A stretch of 64,000 nt of DNA from Achatina immaculata (Eukaryota; Mollusca; Gastropoda; Stylommatophora; Achatinidae), in assembly GCA_009760885.1 (NCBI GenBank), contig CM019697.1, forward strand, positions 25,062,210-25,126,209. Reading direction: 5' to 3'. Positions 1-10,856 of this stretch are shown piece after piece. Within the stretch, counting starts at the first letter, position 1. Each line of letters begins with the position of its first letter. The position numbers and the translations under genes were made by a program. The notes beneath the pieces are model-generated. The model searched no databases and was not told the origin of the DNA. It saw only the letters and a program-made list of their open reading frames with translations.

Positions 1-348
1 ATACCAACGAGGTAGTCAAGTTTCCAGTATTTGTTCTCTTCTGTGTGTCTGAGTATTCATAGCTTTCATCTTTATCTAGAATACATCTCACAATCCACTA
101 CACAGTAGATGTGTGGCTACCAGAAGGATAAGCTCCTTCGGTAAGGGAATTGTTGTATCTTAATATCAAATTTCATGGAAAATACAGAAGTCTGATCACT
201 AGTGCTTGTCAGTTTGCTGTTGAAAATGAATGAATGAATGAATGTAAACAGAATTTTAGAAATTCTTAACATCTGTAACAAATTCTTGAACAGAGTATTT
301 AAATAACCATTAAACTTTAGACAATCATTTTGTTTTCTTCTGAAACAG

Positions 349-465
349 AGTTTGTTAATAATGCAGAAAACAAAGATGATGAAACTTCTCCTCCTGGCCA
401 AATAGGCAGTGATGATGATGAAAATTATGATGATGCAAAGTGGACTCACAGTAACAGTGATACAG
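349..465 (+). CDS. Internal exon of a single-pass membrane protein gene (acidic segment)
   Basis: A pyrimidine-rich stretch ending in AG at 347-348 precedes the exon and a GTACTT donor follows at 466. Between them one frame is open for 38 codons and leaves a single G, which completes a codon with the AA that opens the exon at 7145. The peptide is strongly acidic (for example SDDDENYDDAK) and hydrophilic, with no cysteines, so it is probably a disordered linker in the lumenal or extracellular part. The acceptor could also be the AG two bases later. Upstream exons lie outside the window, so the N-terminus and family are unknown. I do not recognise the protein. The case rests on matching splice phases across all three exons, not on homology. 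Confidence 0.65.
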
Positions 466-810
466 GTACTTGTGTATGGAAGATGCTGGAACTAATATTA
501 ATTTAATGCTGTGGTGATAATATATCTCTATAAATCTTTTGTTCATAAATTGTTTACCAGGGCATAGATCACTTTCTTAGTGAAAAGGAGGTAACTATAA
601 ACATGACTAAATGTTAAAACTATTTATAACAAATGTAGGTACAGGTCTGTGAATTATCAAGCACACAGTTGTAACATTTCAGTTTGCACATTAGTCATGC
701 AAAAACATCCAGGACAAAGAAATAGGGAAAGAAGATACAAAATATAAATTCACATGAATGCTATACAACAAGTGAGAATGGAAAAAAATTAGAAAGAAAG
801 GAACATTTAA
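466..810 (+). other. Intron sequence, no internal feature seen
   Basis: Single-copy AT-rich intron sequence between the donor at 466 and the Penelope target duplication. No open frame, repeat or RNA gene is recognisable. Confidence 0.5.
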
Positions 811-824
811 CTGTAGCTTGTAAG
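811..824. repeat. Left target-site duplication of the Penelope-like element
   Basis: CTGTAGCTTGTAAG occurs here and again at 5382-5395, immediately outside the inverted arms. Fourteen bases is in the range usual for Penelope-like insertions. Confidence 0.8.
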
Positions 825-1011
825 GTAGATAGAGGTGTATGTTGTAGTTTTACATGGTGGCAGAGGGAGTGAGTAAAGTGAGAAAAAAAGCGAATAGAAA
901 ATATGAGAATGTATAAATGAAAATATACAACATCTGATATTTTGGCGTGAGCCTTTTTTTAGGATTACATAACAAACGAGACAAAAAAAAAGTGAATGAC
1001 GGGAAACTTAT

Positions 1012-2343
1012 TTTAATGTGGCATCCTCCAAAAGTAGGGAACACAGAAATGAGTGTCCACTAGATGAGACATAGAGATCATGCGGGGCCACACAAAGGAT
1101 AAGCTGATAGAGACAATCATAAAGAAGAGGTGGAGAGAGGGAGAGGAAGGGGGGAAGGGCAATAGACACATGAAAGCCGTTAGAGAAGAAGAGAAGGTGG
1201 CAATAAGGAGGGGAGCTAGGAGAAAGAAACAAGAAAGTAGAGTATAAATCACAAAAAATGTGGAAAACTAAAGAAGTTAAAAAAATGCTTAAGACATTGT
1301 TAATTCCAGCTGGGTGGAGACAGCCAGTCTGGAAAATAAGGCATTGTTTTGGGACCCTCCGAGATCGTACATCAGCAGAACAAGAGCAGATCACACTAAC
1401 AGAAGTGTCCTGTTTTCCCCTGTGGTTGCTAAGGCAAAAATGTTTAACTACAGGTGTCCAGGCCCTCTTAGAAATATTGTTAAGTCATTGGCGAAAACGA
1501 TCTCCTGAGCATAAACCGGTCTCCCCTGTGTACTACATACAGCAACATTTGCACATAATAGTGTAAATAACATTGCATGAAGTGCAGGTGAAGCCCTCCT
1601 GAACTGATAACATGGACGTAGGGAAGAAGATCTGGCTAGTCTCGACAACAAATGGGCAAGTGTTGCATCTATGGCATCCGCAACATCTGGTACCATAAAA
1701 AGTGTCATCTGTCTTAAGGCGACTTCAAACTAAAAGGTCCCTGAGGTTCTTGTCCTGTCTGTAGGCAACCAATGGGGGTTCCCCAAAAAGTTCACATGTA
1801 TCAGGCTCGATCTGGAGGAGATGGAGATGGCGAAACAATATGTTTCACACAACATATAGCTCTGTCTGAGCTACAGTGCAGTTTAGGAGTGAGGGCTTGT
1901 TGCCGTGATATATGGCTGATGCGGTTCCAAGATGATGAGAGAACATGTTCTGGATAGCCGTGTTGACGGAATAAATCTAGCATTTTATGGCCTTGATCCT
2001 GGAAATAAAAATCCTCAGTACACAAACATCACAGCCTAAGAAGCTAGGAGAAAGGAGTCCTTACATGATCTGGGATGGGAGAAAGAGTACAAGAGATAGC
2101 TGTGAGAGTCTGTAGTTTTATAGTGGACAGAAATATTAAGCCCGGAAGGGCCGATAGTAACGGTAATGTCGAGAAAGTTAGCAGAAGTAGCAGAGACGTG
2201 GGAGGTGAAAGAAATGACAGGATTGTACTCCTTAATAAAACTGATAAAGTTGTCAAGATCTTCCTCTGGCATTGATTTGACCCCATCTATGTAGCATCTA
2301 TAAAAGGCTGAAAAGGGGCCTCTCTGTAGGCTTTAAGAACCTT
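1012..2343. repeat. Direct repeat of about 1.33 kb (Penelope pseudo-LTR), copy 1
   Basis: Nearly identical to about 2344-3688. Differences are scattered substitutions and small indels, such as the GTAGA insertion near 3392. The repeated unit runs from the RT thumb to the element's 3' tail. Confidence 0.85.
1355..1615 (-). pseudogene. GIY-YIG endonuclease region, tandem partial copy
   Basis: Near-identical to 2690-2950, including the stop before YTGET. It belongs to the head-to-tail partial copy that forms the low-coordinate end of the element. Confidence 0.65.
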
Positions 2344-3688
2344 GTGTTAATGTGGCATCCTCCAAAAGTAGGGAACACAGAAATGGGTGTCCACTAGATG
2401 AGACATAGAGATCATGCGGGGCCACACAAAGGATAAGCTGATAGAGACAATCATAAAGAAGAGGTGGAGAGAGGGAGAGGAAGGGGGGAAGGGCAATAGA
2501 CACATGAAAGCCATTAGAGAAGAAGAGAATGTGGCAATAAGGAGGGGAGCTAGGAGAAAGAAACAAGAAAGTAGAGTATAAATCACAAAAAATGTGGAAA
2601 ACTAAAGAAGTTAAAAAAAATGCTTAAGACATTGTTAATTCCAGCTGGGTGGAGACAGCCAGTCTGGAAAATAAGGCATTGTTTTGGGACCCTCCAAGAT
2701 CGTACATCAGCAGAACAAGAGCAGATCACACTAACAGAAGTGTCCTGTTTTCCCCTGTGGTTGCTAAGGCAAAAATGTTTAACTACAGGTGTCCAGGCCC
2801 TCTTAGAAATATTGTTAAGTCATTGGCGAAAACGATCTCCTGAGCATAAACCGGTCTCCCCTGTGTACTACATACAGCAACGTTTGCACATAATAGTGTA
2901 AATAACATTGCATGAAGTGCAGGTGAAGCCCTCCTGAACTGATAACATGGACGTAGGGAAGAAGATCTGGCTAGTCTCGACAACAAATGGGCAAGTGTTG
3001 CATCTATGGCATCCGCAACATCTGGTACCATAAAAAGTGTCATCTGTCTTAAGGCGACTTCAAACTAAAAGGTCCCTGAGGTTCTTGTCCTGTCTGTAGG
3101 CAACCAATGGGGGTTCCCCAAAAAGTTCACATGTATCAGGCTCGATCTGGAGGAGATGGAGATGGCGAAACAATATATTTCACACAACATATAGCTCTGT
3201 CTGAGCTACAGTGCAATTTAGGAGTGAGGGCTTGTTGCCGTGATATATGGCTGATGCGGTTCCAAGATGATGAGAGAACATGTTCTGGATAGCCGTGTTG
3301 ACGGAAGAAATGTAGCATTTTATGGCCTTGATCCTGGAAATAAAAATCCTCAGTACACAAACATCACAGCCTAAGAAGCTAGGAGAAAGGAGTAGAGTCC
3401 TTACATGATCTGGGATGGGAGAAAGAGTACAAGAGATAGCTGTGAGAGTCTGTAGTTTTATAGTGGACAGAAATATTAAGCCCGGAAGGGCCGATAGTAA
3501 CGGTAATGTCGAGAAAGTTAACAGAAGTAGCAGAGACGTGGGAGGTGAAAGAAATGACAGGATTGTACTCCTTAATAAAACTGATAAAGTTGTCAAGATC
3601 TTCCTCTGGCATTGATTTGACCCCATCTATGTAGCATCTATAGAAGGCTGAAAAGGGGCCTCTCTGTAGGCTTTAAGAACCTTGTGTT
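2344..3688. repeat. Direct repeat of about 1.33 kb (Penelope pseudo-LTR), copy 2
   Basis: Second copy, continuous at its high-coordinate end with the rest of the RT. The junction at 2343/2344 joins ...CTTGTGTT of copy 1 directly to AATGTGGCATCC of copy 2. Confidence 0.85.
2690..2950 (-). pseudogene. GIY-YIG endonuclease region, main Penelope copy (stop-containing)
   Basis: The reverse complement of this interval matches the inverted copy at 4570-4809. The reading frame contains a stop just before the YIG block, and the Ile of the YIG motif is replaced (YTGET). It lies downstream, in minus-strand sense, of the RT at 3395-4525, as expected for Penelope domain order. Confidence 0.65.
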
Positions 3689-4525
3689 CGAAGTGGCCCA
3701 TGAACAGATATGCATAGCTGAGACCCATTTTGGTACCCATGGCCTCACCACTAATCTGGTCGAAGTAAAGGCCATTGAATTCAAATGAATTGAGTTGACG
3801 GAGAAGTAGTGTAAGTCGCAGAATACTAGACGTAGGAAGAGAGGGATTGCGTCTTTTGTTCAGAAAGAACTTGATGGCCTTAAGTCCCTGATCATGTGGA
3901 ATGGATGTGTATAACAACATTATATCAAGAGTGAAGATACGGTAGGTGTGACCAGGCAGGAGTGTAAGGGTCTCAAAAGCGGTGAGAGCATGATTCGTGT
4001 CCTTAAAATAAGTTGGCAGACTAGTGACAAGAGGCTGAAAGATGCTGTTTAGAAAGTCAGAGATTTGTTCTGTAGGGCAGGAACAAGTGGGCACTATGAG
4101 CCTTCCTGGGTTGCCTGGTTTGTGTATTTTAGTGAGTAGATAAAAGGATGGCTTCCCAAAGCAGCTGTCACGGATGTGAAGATGAGTAGCAGAGGAAGAA
4201 AGACCAGTCTTGTGAATGAGTTTGTTGATTGTGTCACGAACATGGTGGTTTTTGACCAGAGTCGGAGCTTGAGGGCGAGAGGCATAAAATTCAGTGTTGC
4301 TCAGCTTGCCCATGGCCTCTTGGATATACACTTCTTTCTTCCAACAAACAATTGCCCTGCCCTGTCTGCACTCTTGATCATGATATCTCATCTGTGCTGG
4401 AGTTGTGAAAGTGAGCGCTGGTCACATGTCGTACATGGGAAAGGCAAAGTTTGCAGATTTCGTGAAGAGTGTGATCAATGTAGAGGTCAAAAGAACAAGA
4501 CACTCCTGCTGAAGGTGTCCAGGAG
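3395..4525 (-). pseudogene. Penelope-type reverse transcriptase, 5'-truncated and frameshifted
   Basis: The longest open segment (4391-3627) begins in the KGGAIV-like region (here GRAIVCWKKEVYIQEA) and carries the palm motifs: KPSFYLLTKIHKPG, the A motif LFTLD-like FTLDIMLLYTSIPHD with its Asp, and the B region AMGTKMGLSYAYLF. The frame shifts near 3640. In the next frame the C motif reads CYIDGV and is followed by MPEEDLDNFISFIKEYNP and NFLDI, as expected for this family. Penelope RTs normally read YIDD there, so the second catalytic Asp is Gly, both here and in the tandem copy near 2300. The N-terminal region upstream of 4525 is replaced by the inverted arm. Confidence 0.85.
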
Positions 4526-5381
4526 CTTGGTTGTTTAGAGATCTCTTTCCCTAAGTCCACGTTATCAGTTCAGGAGGGTTTCACCTGCACTTCACGCAAT
4601 GTTATTTATGCTATTATGTGCAAACATTGCTGTATGAAGTACATAGGGGAGACCGGTTTACTCTTAGGAGATGTTTTATGCCAACATCTTAACAATATTT
4701 CTAAGAGGGTCTGGACACTTGTGGCTAAACATTTTTGCCTTAGCAGCCACAGGGGAAAACAGGACATTTCTGTTTGTGCGATCTGCTCTTGTTCTGCTGA
4801 TGTATGATCTTGGAGTGTCCTAAAACAGCGCCTTATTTTCCAGACTGGCTGTCTCCACCCAGAGCTGGAATTAACAATGTCTTCAGCTTCCTTTAACTTC
4901 TTTATTTTTCGACCTTTTTTTTTGTGATTTATACTCTTTCTACTAGCTCCCCTCCCTATTGCCACTTTCTCTTCTTCTCTAACGGCTTTCATGTGAATAT
5001 TGCGCTTCCCACTTCCCCTCCCTCTTTCCACCTCTTCTTTACAATTGGCTCTATCGGCTTATCCTTTGTGTGGCCCAGCATGATCTCTATGTCTCATCTA
5101 GTGGACACCCATTTCTGTGTTCCCTACTTTTGGAGGATGCCACATTAAGATAAGTTTCCTATTTAGTTATTCGTTTTTTGTCTCATTTGTTATGTAATCC
5201 TCAAAAAAGGCTCACACCAAAATATCAGATGTATATTTTTCATTTATACATTCTCATACTTTCTGTTTGTTTTTTTTTTCTCACTTTACTCACTCCCTCT
5301 GCCACCTTGTAAAACTACACCATACACCTCTATCTACCTTTATTATTTGAACAAGTTTTACTGCAGTCACCTCCCCTTTAT
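4525..5381. repeat. Inverted arm of the Penelope element, complementary to about 825-1640
   Basis: The reverse complement of this arm tracks the left end of the element over roughly 0.8 kb with modest divergence, including the terminal TATCTACCT / AGGTAGATA sequences. The two arms could pair into a very long hairpin if transcribed with the gene's intron. Confidence 0.8.
4570..4809 (+). pseudogene. GIY-YIG endonuclease domain of the Penelope element, inverted copy
   Basis: Open plus-strand frame reading ...CTSRNVIYAIMCKHC, then CMKYIGETG, LGDVLCQHLNNI and LVAKHFCLSSH. This matches the endonuclease domain at the C-terminus of Penelope-like proteins: NVIYAI and KYIGET are the GIY and YIG blocks, with a following His and Cys. 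It is the best-preserved endonuclease copy in the window, since the two minus-strand copies carry a stop directly before the YIG block. It has no RT in frame upstream, so it cannot make a working protein. Confidence 0.75.
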
Positions 5382-5395
5382 CTGTAGCTTGTAAG
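5382..5395. repeat. Right target-site duplication of the Penelope-like element
   Basis: Perfect copy of the 14 bases at 811-824. The sequence beyond it (AAACTGTGCC...) resumes single-copy intron. Confidence 0.8.
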
Positions 5396-6734
5396 AAACT
5401 GTGCCCAGGAATATTCATAGTGGAGTGTTGTGAGTGTTTAAATGAAGACTTGGGATGTGTTGGTAGTAAAGAGAAGGTTGGGAAAGTGGAAAGGAGAGAG
5501 AGATACATTGGTAATCTAGCAGAGAAAATTGTGGGCAGAATGGATGAATGTGGTTGAGATAGAGGGTTTGTAATCTAGTGCAATGAGGGGGTTCTAAATT
5601 ACAGGTGAGGAAAGAGGAGAACTTAGTAGAGAGGGAATTTAATTGTGGAGAAAGGGTGTGTTAAGTGTAGTTGAATTTCGAGTTCAGCTATGTGGTTCCA
5701 GCGTCCCATAATCCTGAATGTAACAGTTCTTAATTACCAGATGCTTCTGTCATCAGTGTGACATTGTTTAATAGCTGTTACTAGAAAATCAGACTTGCCT
5801 CTGTGGTTGGGGCTGTTGAAATGATTAGAGACTGGCATAGAAGCATGCTTGGAGATGTCATAAAGATGTTTCTGCATACAGTCATCTTATTTCATCTATA
5901 AATTTGACTGTACTCAAAATTTTCTAAAACTGTACAAAGTGCCATCTAGCGAACAGGAAGTGCTGTATTTTCAGATATTAGATTCACATGCTTTTCTTTC
6001 ACATGACACTCCTTGAGGCCACATGCATGAAATATTTTTAAAAAATCTGTTCACAACATAGTTTGCACATCAACTAAAAGCATGTCAGATCAAAAATATT
6101 ATTAAGTGATAAGAGGCAAAGAATATTGTGACAAAAGAAATTTTAAATCTTAGATAAAGTTTATGTATTTTTTAGTATAAAAATCATATTTTCATTTTTT
6201 TTCTCCTGTCATTTTTGACGTAGCATGGCTTATAATAAAAATGATAAAATAGCAAGCACGTACCTTGCCTTCTTAACTCTCATCAGAAATGCTTTTCACT
6301 GGCAACACAAGAGACTGCTGTAGTAATGTGTCCCATCTGTTATAAATTTAGAGAAAGATCAGTCTGGAAAATTAACGAGCATTTTAGACGTGAGAGAAAG
6401 CGCAAACAAAAACACTTTATTTTCAAAGGAGAAGTTCCACTTGGGCGTGCGGGCCTGTCTGACATTCTGCCCTTCATCTCTCTAGCAAGAGAGTGTCTGG
6501 GAACAGCATCTCTGTCCTTGGAATAAGCAGCCACTGAGTGACAAGGTCACACTGCCTTACCATATGACCACAAAATATCTCCTGGGTTTAGTTCCTTGTT
6601 TCCGTGTGGCTGGGTGGTTGCTTGTCTTACTGGAGTCCCAGGGTTGTGTTCTCAGTTACTCTCTTACTTTTTTTTTTTTCTTTCTGTCATGTCTAGCGTA
6701 CCTGTCGGTTAATTCTGCCTATTGCGCTCCATTA
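5396..6734 (+). other. Intron sequence, no feature recognised
   Basis: Single-copy sequence between the Penelope insertion and a small tandem repeat. Short open frames near 6326-6534 exist on both strands with no recognisable motif and no splice support, so I treat them as chance. Confidence 0.5.
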
Positions 6735-6814
6735 GTTCTCTACACAAACCTCATTGTTTCAGTTCTCTACACAAACCTCATTGTTTCAGTTCTCTACACA
6801 AACCTCATTGTTTC
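6735..6814. repeat. 27-bp tandem repeat, three units
   Basis: Three near-perfect units beginning GTTCTCTACACAAACCTCAT. Confidence 0.9.
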
Positions 6815-7144
6815 CTAAAGTGCCAGAAAGAGATGTGTATGGCAACACCCAACAACTAATATTACTTTACATCCTTAATTAACCCAGTTTGTTTATTTTC
6901 TTTTGGGTACTTCATTCACTTCAAGTACCATATTTATTCTGTTTACTTCCTGGATTTTCGTAGCCACACGGGATCACTAATTGTCATTAATTCATTCATT
7001 AATTATAGGCCACAGTAAGCACATTGTAGTATAATATTACAGTTCTTTATAATAAAAAATATTGTAGTGCATCTCCATTGTTCGTGTGTTCCTTATATGT
7101 GATTTTTTCCCTCACATCTTGGTATTACTTTTATTCTCGTGCAG
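6815..7144 (+). other. Intron 3' end before the transmembrane exon
   Basis: AT-rich single-copy intron ending in a pyrimidine-rich acceptor. An ATTCATTCATTAATTA-like stretch near 6990 is low-complexity. Nothing else seen. Confidence 0.5.
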
Positions 7145-7356
7145 AATGGGATGAACGCGTTGAAGATGATAATGGCGACGAAGCTTCTGAAGCGAGTGAC
7201 CAATTGTTGGACGATTTTAATGGAGAACAATTTAAAAAGGATAAGCCACCTACTGCACCCAGTAGCATGGTTGTCTTCTACACGTGGATGATAGTTGCAA
7301 TATTCATCAGCATTGTGGCCTTCTCCATGTATCAGTCCCGATGTAAAGGCTTCAGA
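7145..7356 (+). CDS. Exon with the single transmembrane helix of the same gene
   Basis: The acceptor (TTCTCGTGCAG) ends at 7144 and a consensus donor GTAAGT starts at 7357. The first two bases complete the codon split from the exon ending at 465, and 70 further codons are open, ending in phase 0. The peptide starts acidic (WDERVEDDNGDEASEAS), passes through a Lys/Pro-rich stretch (KKDKPPTAP), then has one hydrophobic helix of about 20 residues (VVFYTWMIVAIFISIVAF) followed by a polar, basic flank with one Cys (YQSRCKGFR). By the positive-inside rule this is a type I membrane protein with a cytoplasmic C-terminus. The intron before it (about 6.7 kb) carries a Penelope-like insertion. The family is unrecognised. 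Confidence 0.75.
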
Positions 7357-7633
7357 GTAAGTGCTTTGCTACTTATATCATTTGTATCAGCTCGTGTAGG
7401 TCTCATGATATTTGACTTAAAATGTTACACAGGCTTATCATGAATGAATGGCAGTTTCTGTTTTTTTTTTTTACTTTTAAATTGATCTTTTTGATGTGAC
7501 AGTCTTCAAAACAAGAACTTCTGCTCATGTCTGGGTCTGTTACTTTTGACCTGAACATTTCTAACTTTTATACAAACTCTTGATCTTTTATTTGGAAGGA
7601 AGTTGATTAAGACCATAGTCTCACTCTGTTTAT

Positions 7634-8302
7634 GATGAAGCTCATAATATCAATTTGTTGATTTAGCTCATGATATCAATCTGTTGACATATGTAATAAA
7701 ATCAGTCTATTGATCTAACTTGTGAAATCAGTTTGTTAACATAGCTCATGAAATCAGTCTGTTTGATCTAGCTCATGATATAAATATGTTGATCTGGCTC
7801 ATGATATAAATCTGTTGACCTAAGTCATGATATCAATGTTTTGATCTAACTTATGATATCAATATGTAGATGTAGCTCATGATATCAATATGTTGATCTA
7901 GCTCATGAAATCAGTATCTTGATCTAGCTCATGATATCAGTATGTTGATCTAGCTCATGATATCAGTATCTTGATCTAGCTCATGATATCAATATGTTGA
8001 TCAAACTCATGATATCAATATGTTGATCAAGCTCATTATATCAGTGTTGATCTACCTCATTATATCAGTATATTGATCTGGCTCATTATATCAGTGTTGA
8101 TATAACTCATGATATTAATGTGTTGATCTAGCTCATGATATCAATGTTGATATGGCTCATGATATCAATATGTTGATCTAGCTCATGATATCAATGTTGA
8201 TATGGCTCATGATATCAACATGTTGATCTAGCTCATGATATCAATGTTGATATGGCTCATGATATCAATATGTTGATCTAGGTCATGATATCAATGTTGA
8301 TT
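7634..8302. repeat. 24-26 bp minisatellite, GATCTAGCTCATGATATCAA family
   Basis: About 26 degenerate units carrying GCTCATGATATCA. From about 8120 the units alternate between GATCTAGCTC and GATATGGCTC types, giving a 50-bp higher-order period. It lies in the gene's last intron. Confidence 0.9.
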
Positions 8303-8404
8303 AGTCTTGCTAGTTGTTCCCCAAACTTTTTTTTTTTTAGGTTGCTGGCCCTTTTCATCCTGGGCCACATCCCTGGTGCCCTCAAAAAATATTTTGCACT
8401 GATG

Positions 8405-10850
8405 CTTCCCTTTTCTCTCTTTGCCTTCACTTCCATATAACTCCGGGGGTGGAGGAAGTAATTTCCTCTTTGTTCACGCTTCACAACAACCCGAGGGTGT
8501 GGGGGGCGGCAGTACTGTCCTCTGTCCTCACTTCCATACATCTCCAGGGGGACAGTACTGTCCTCTTTGTACACACTTCACTACAACTTTGGGGGAAGTA
8601 CTGTCCTCTTTGTCTTCACTTCCATACAACTCCAGGTGGCAGTACTGTCCTCTTTGTACACACTTCACAACAGCCTCAGGGGGCAGTACAGTCCTCTTTG
8701 TACACACTTCACTACAACTTTGGGGGGAGTACAGTCCTCTTTGTACACACTTCACAACAGCCTCAGGGGGCAGTACAGTCCTCTTTGTACACACTTTCCT
8801 ACAACTCAAGTGAGGCAGTAAGTCTTCTTTGTACACACTTCCCTACAACTCCGGGGAGGGGCAGTACAGTCCTTTGTACACACTTCACAGCAACTCCAGG
8901 GGACAGTACAGTTCTTTGTACATACTTTCCTACAACTCAGAGGGGCACTACATTCCTTTGTACACACTTCCCTACAACTCTGGGGGGGGGCAGTACATTC
9001 TTTTGTACACACTTCCCTACAACTCAAGGGAAGTAGTACAATCCTCTTTGTACACAGTTCCATACAACTCAAGTGGGGCAGTACAGTCCTATTTGTACAC
9101 AGTTCCCTACAACTCAAGTGGGGCAGTACAGTCCTCTTTGTACTACAACTTCAGGGGAGCAGTACAGTCCTTTGTACACACTTCCCTGCACATCAAGGGG
9201 GAGTACAGTCCTTTGTACACACTTCACTTCAACTCCAGGGGGACAGTACTGTCCTCTTTGCCCTCACTTCCCTACAACTCTGGGGGGGGGGGGCAGTACT
9301 GTCCTCTTTGTTTACACTTCACTACAACTTTGGGGGGAATACAGTCCTCTTTGTACACACTTCACAACAGCCTCAGGGGGCAGTACAGTCCTCTTTGTAC
9401 ACACTTCACTACAACTTTGGGGGGAGTACTGTCCTCTTTGTACACACTTCACTACAACTTTGGGGGGAGTACTGTCCTCTTTGTACACACTTCACTACAA
9501 CTTTGGGGGGAGTACTGTCCTCTTTGTACACACTTCACAGCAACTCCAGGGGGCAGTACAGTCCTTTGTACACACTTTCCTACAACTCAAGTGAGGCAGT
9601 AAGTCTTCTTTGTACACACTTCCCTACAACTCTGGGGAGGGGCAGTACAGTCCTTTGTACACTTCACAGCAACTCCAGGGGGCAGTACAGTTCTTTGTAC
9701 ATACTTTCCTACAACTCAGAGGGGCAGTACATTCCTTTGTACACACTTCCCTACAACTCAGGGGGGGCAGTACATTCTTTTGTACACACTTCCATACAAC
9801 TCAAGGGAAGTAGTACAATCCTCTTTGTACACAGTTCCATACAACTCAAGTGGGGCAGTACAGTCCTATTTGTACACAGTTCCTTACAACTCAAGTGGGG
9901 CAGTACAGTCCTCTTTGTACTACAACTTCAGGGGAGCAGTACAGTCCTTTGTACACACTTCCCTGCACATCAAGGGGGAGTACAGTCCTTTGTACACACT
10001 TCACTTCAACTCCAGGGGGACAGTACTGTCCTCTTTGCCCTCACTTCCCTACAACTCTGGGGGGGGGGGGCAGTACTGTCCTCTTTGTTCACATTTCCCT
10101 ACAACTCCAGGGGACAGTACTGTCCTCTTTTCCCTCACTTCCCTACATCTTCAGGGGGACAGTACTGTCCTCTTTGCCCCAATTCCCTACAACCCCAGGG
10201 GGCAATACTGTCCTCTTTGCCTTCACTTCACTTCAACTCCAGGGGGACAGTGCTGTCCTCTTTGCCCTCACTTCACTCCAACTCCACTGGTACAATACTG
10301 TCATATTTGCCCTCACTTCCCTACAACCCCAGTAGGGCAGTATGTATGGGCAAAGAGGACTGTCCCCCCACTGGGGTTGTAAGGAAGTGAGGGCAAAGAA
10401 GACAGTACTGTCCTTGTTGCTCTTACTTCCCTATAACCCCAGGGGGAAGTTTTGTCCTCTTTGCTCTCACTTCCCAACAACCCCAGGGTTACAGTACTGT
10501 CCTCTGTGCTCTCACTTCTCTACAACCCCAGGGGGACAGTACTGTCCTCTTTGCTCTCACTTCCCTACAGTTCCGGGGGGGGGGGTGCATTACTGTCCTC
10601 TTTGTACATACTTATCTACAATTCCAGGGAGAGGCAATACAGTCCTCTTTGTACATACTTCTCTACAATTCCAGATGAGGGGCAGTACAGTCCTCTTTGT
10701 ACACACTTTTCTACAACTCCAGATGGGGGGGGGGGCAGTAAAGTCCTCTTTGTACACACTTCTCTACAACTCCAGGAGGGGGGGGGGCAGTACTCTTTGC
10801 CCATACATCCCAACAACCCCAACAACCCCATGGGGAAGTACCTCTTTGAG
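8405..10850. repeat. Large minisatellite, unit about 40-45 bp (GTACTGTCCTCTTTG family)
   Basis: About 55-60 units built from GTCCTCTTTGTACACAC, a TTCCCTACAACTCCA-like block and a G-run of variable length. Several subtypes exist: TACACAC versus CCCTCAC, and units ending TTTGGGGG. All frames stay open for long stretches because units lack stops, which explains the long Tyr/Leu/Thr-rich open frames on both strands. One unit is inverted near 10347-10408. Confidence 0.95.
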
Positions 10851-10856
10851 AATTAT

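Larger units (their letters stand above)
825..5381 (-). mobile_element. Compound Penelope-like retroelement (RT plus GIY-YIG), rearranged and inactive
   Basis: Reading the minus strand from high to low coordinates: an inverted copy of the element's 3' part (about 5381-4525, coding sense on plus), a 5'-truncated Penelope reverse transcriptase (about 4525-3400), its GIY-YIG endonuclease region and 3' tail down to 2344, then a head-to-tail second copy of the RT end, endonuclease and tail (2343-825). RT hallmarks include FYLLTKIHKPGNPGR, FTLDIMLLYTSIPHD and GEAMGTKMGLSYAYLF. Tandem or inverted partial copies (pseudo-LTRs) are typical of Penelope elements. Identical 14-bp sequences flank the whole block, so it probably entered as one unit, inside the gene's intron and antisense to it. 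Frameshifts, stops and a changed catalytic motif make it inactive. Confidence 0.85.

Noticed and set aside
1258..3612. Plus- and minus-strand frames such as 1258-1566, 1448-1708, 2620-2901 and 2783-3043
   Set aside because: They are off-frame or antisense readings of the duplicated Penelope endonuclease and tail, appearing in pairs because of the 1.33-kb repeat.
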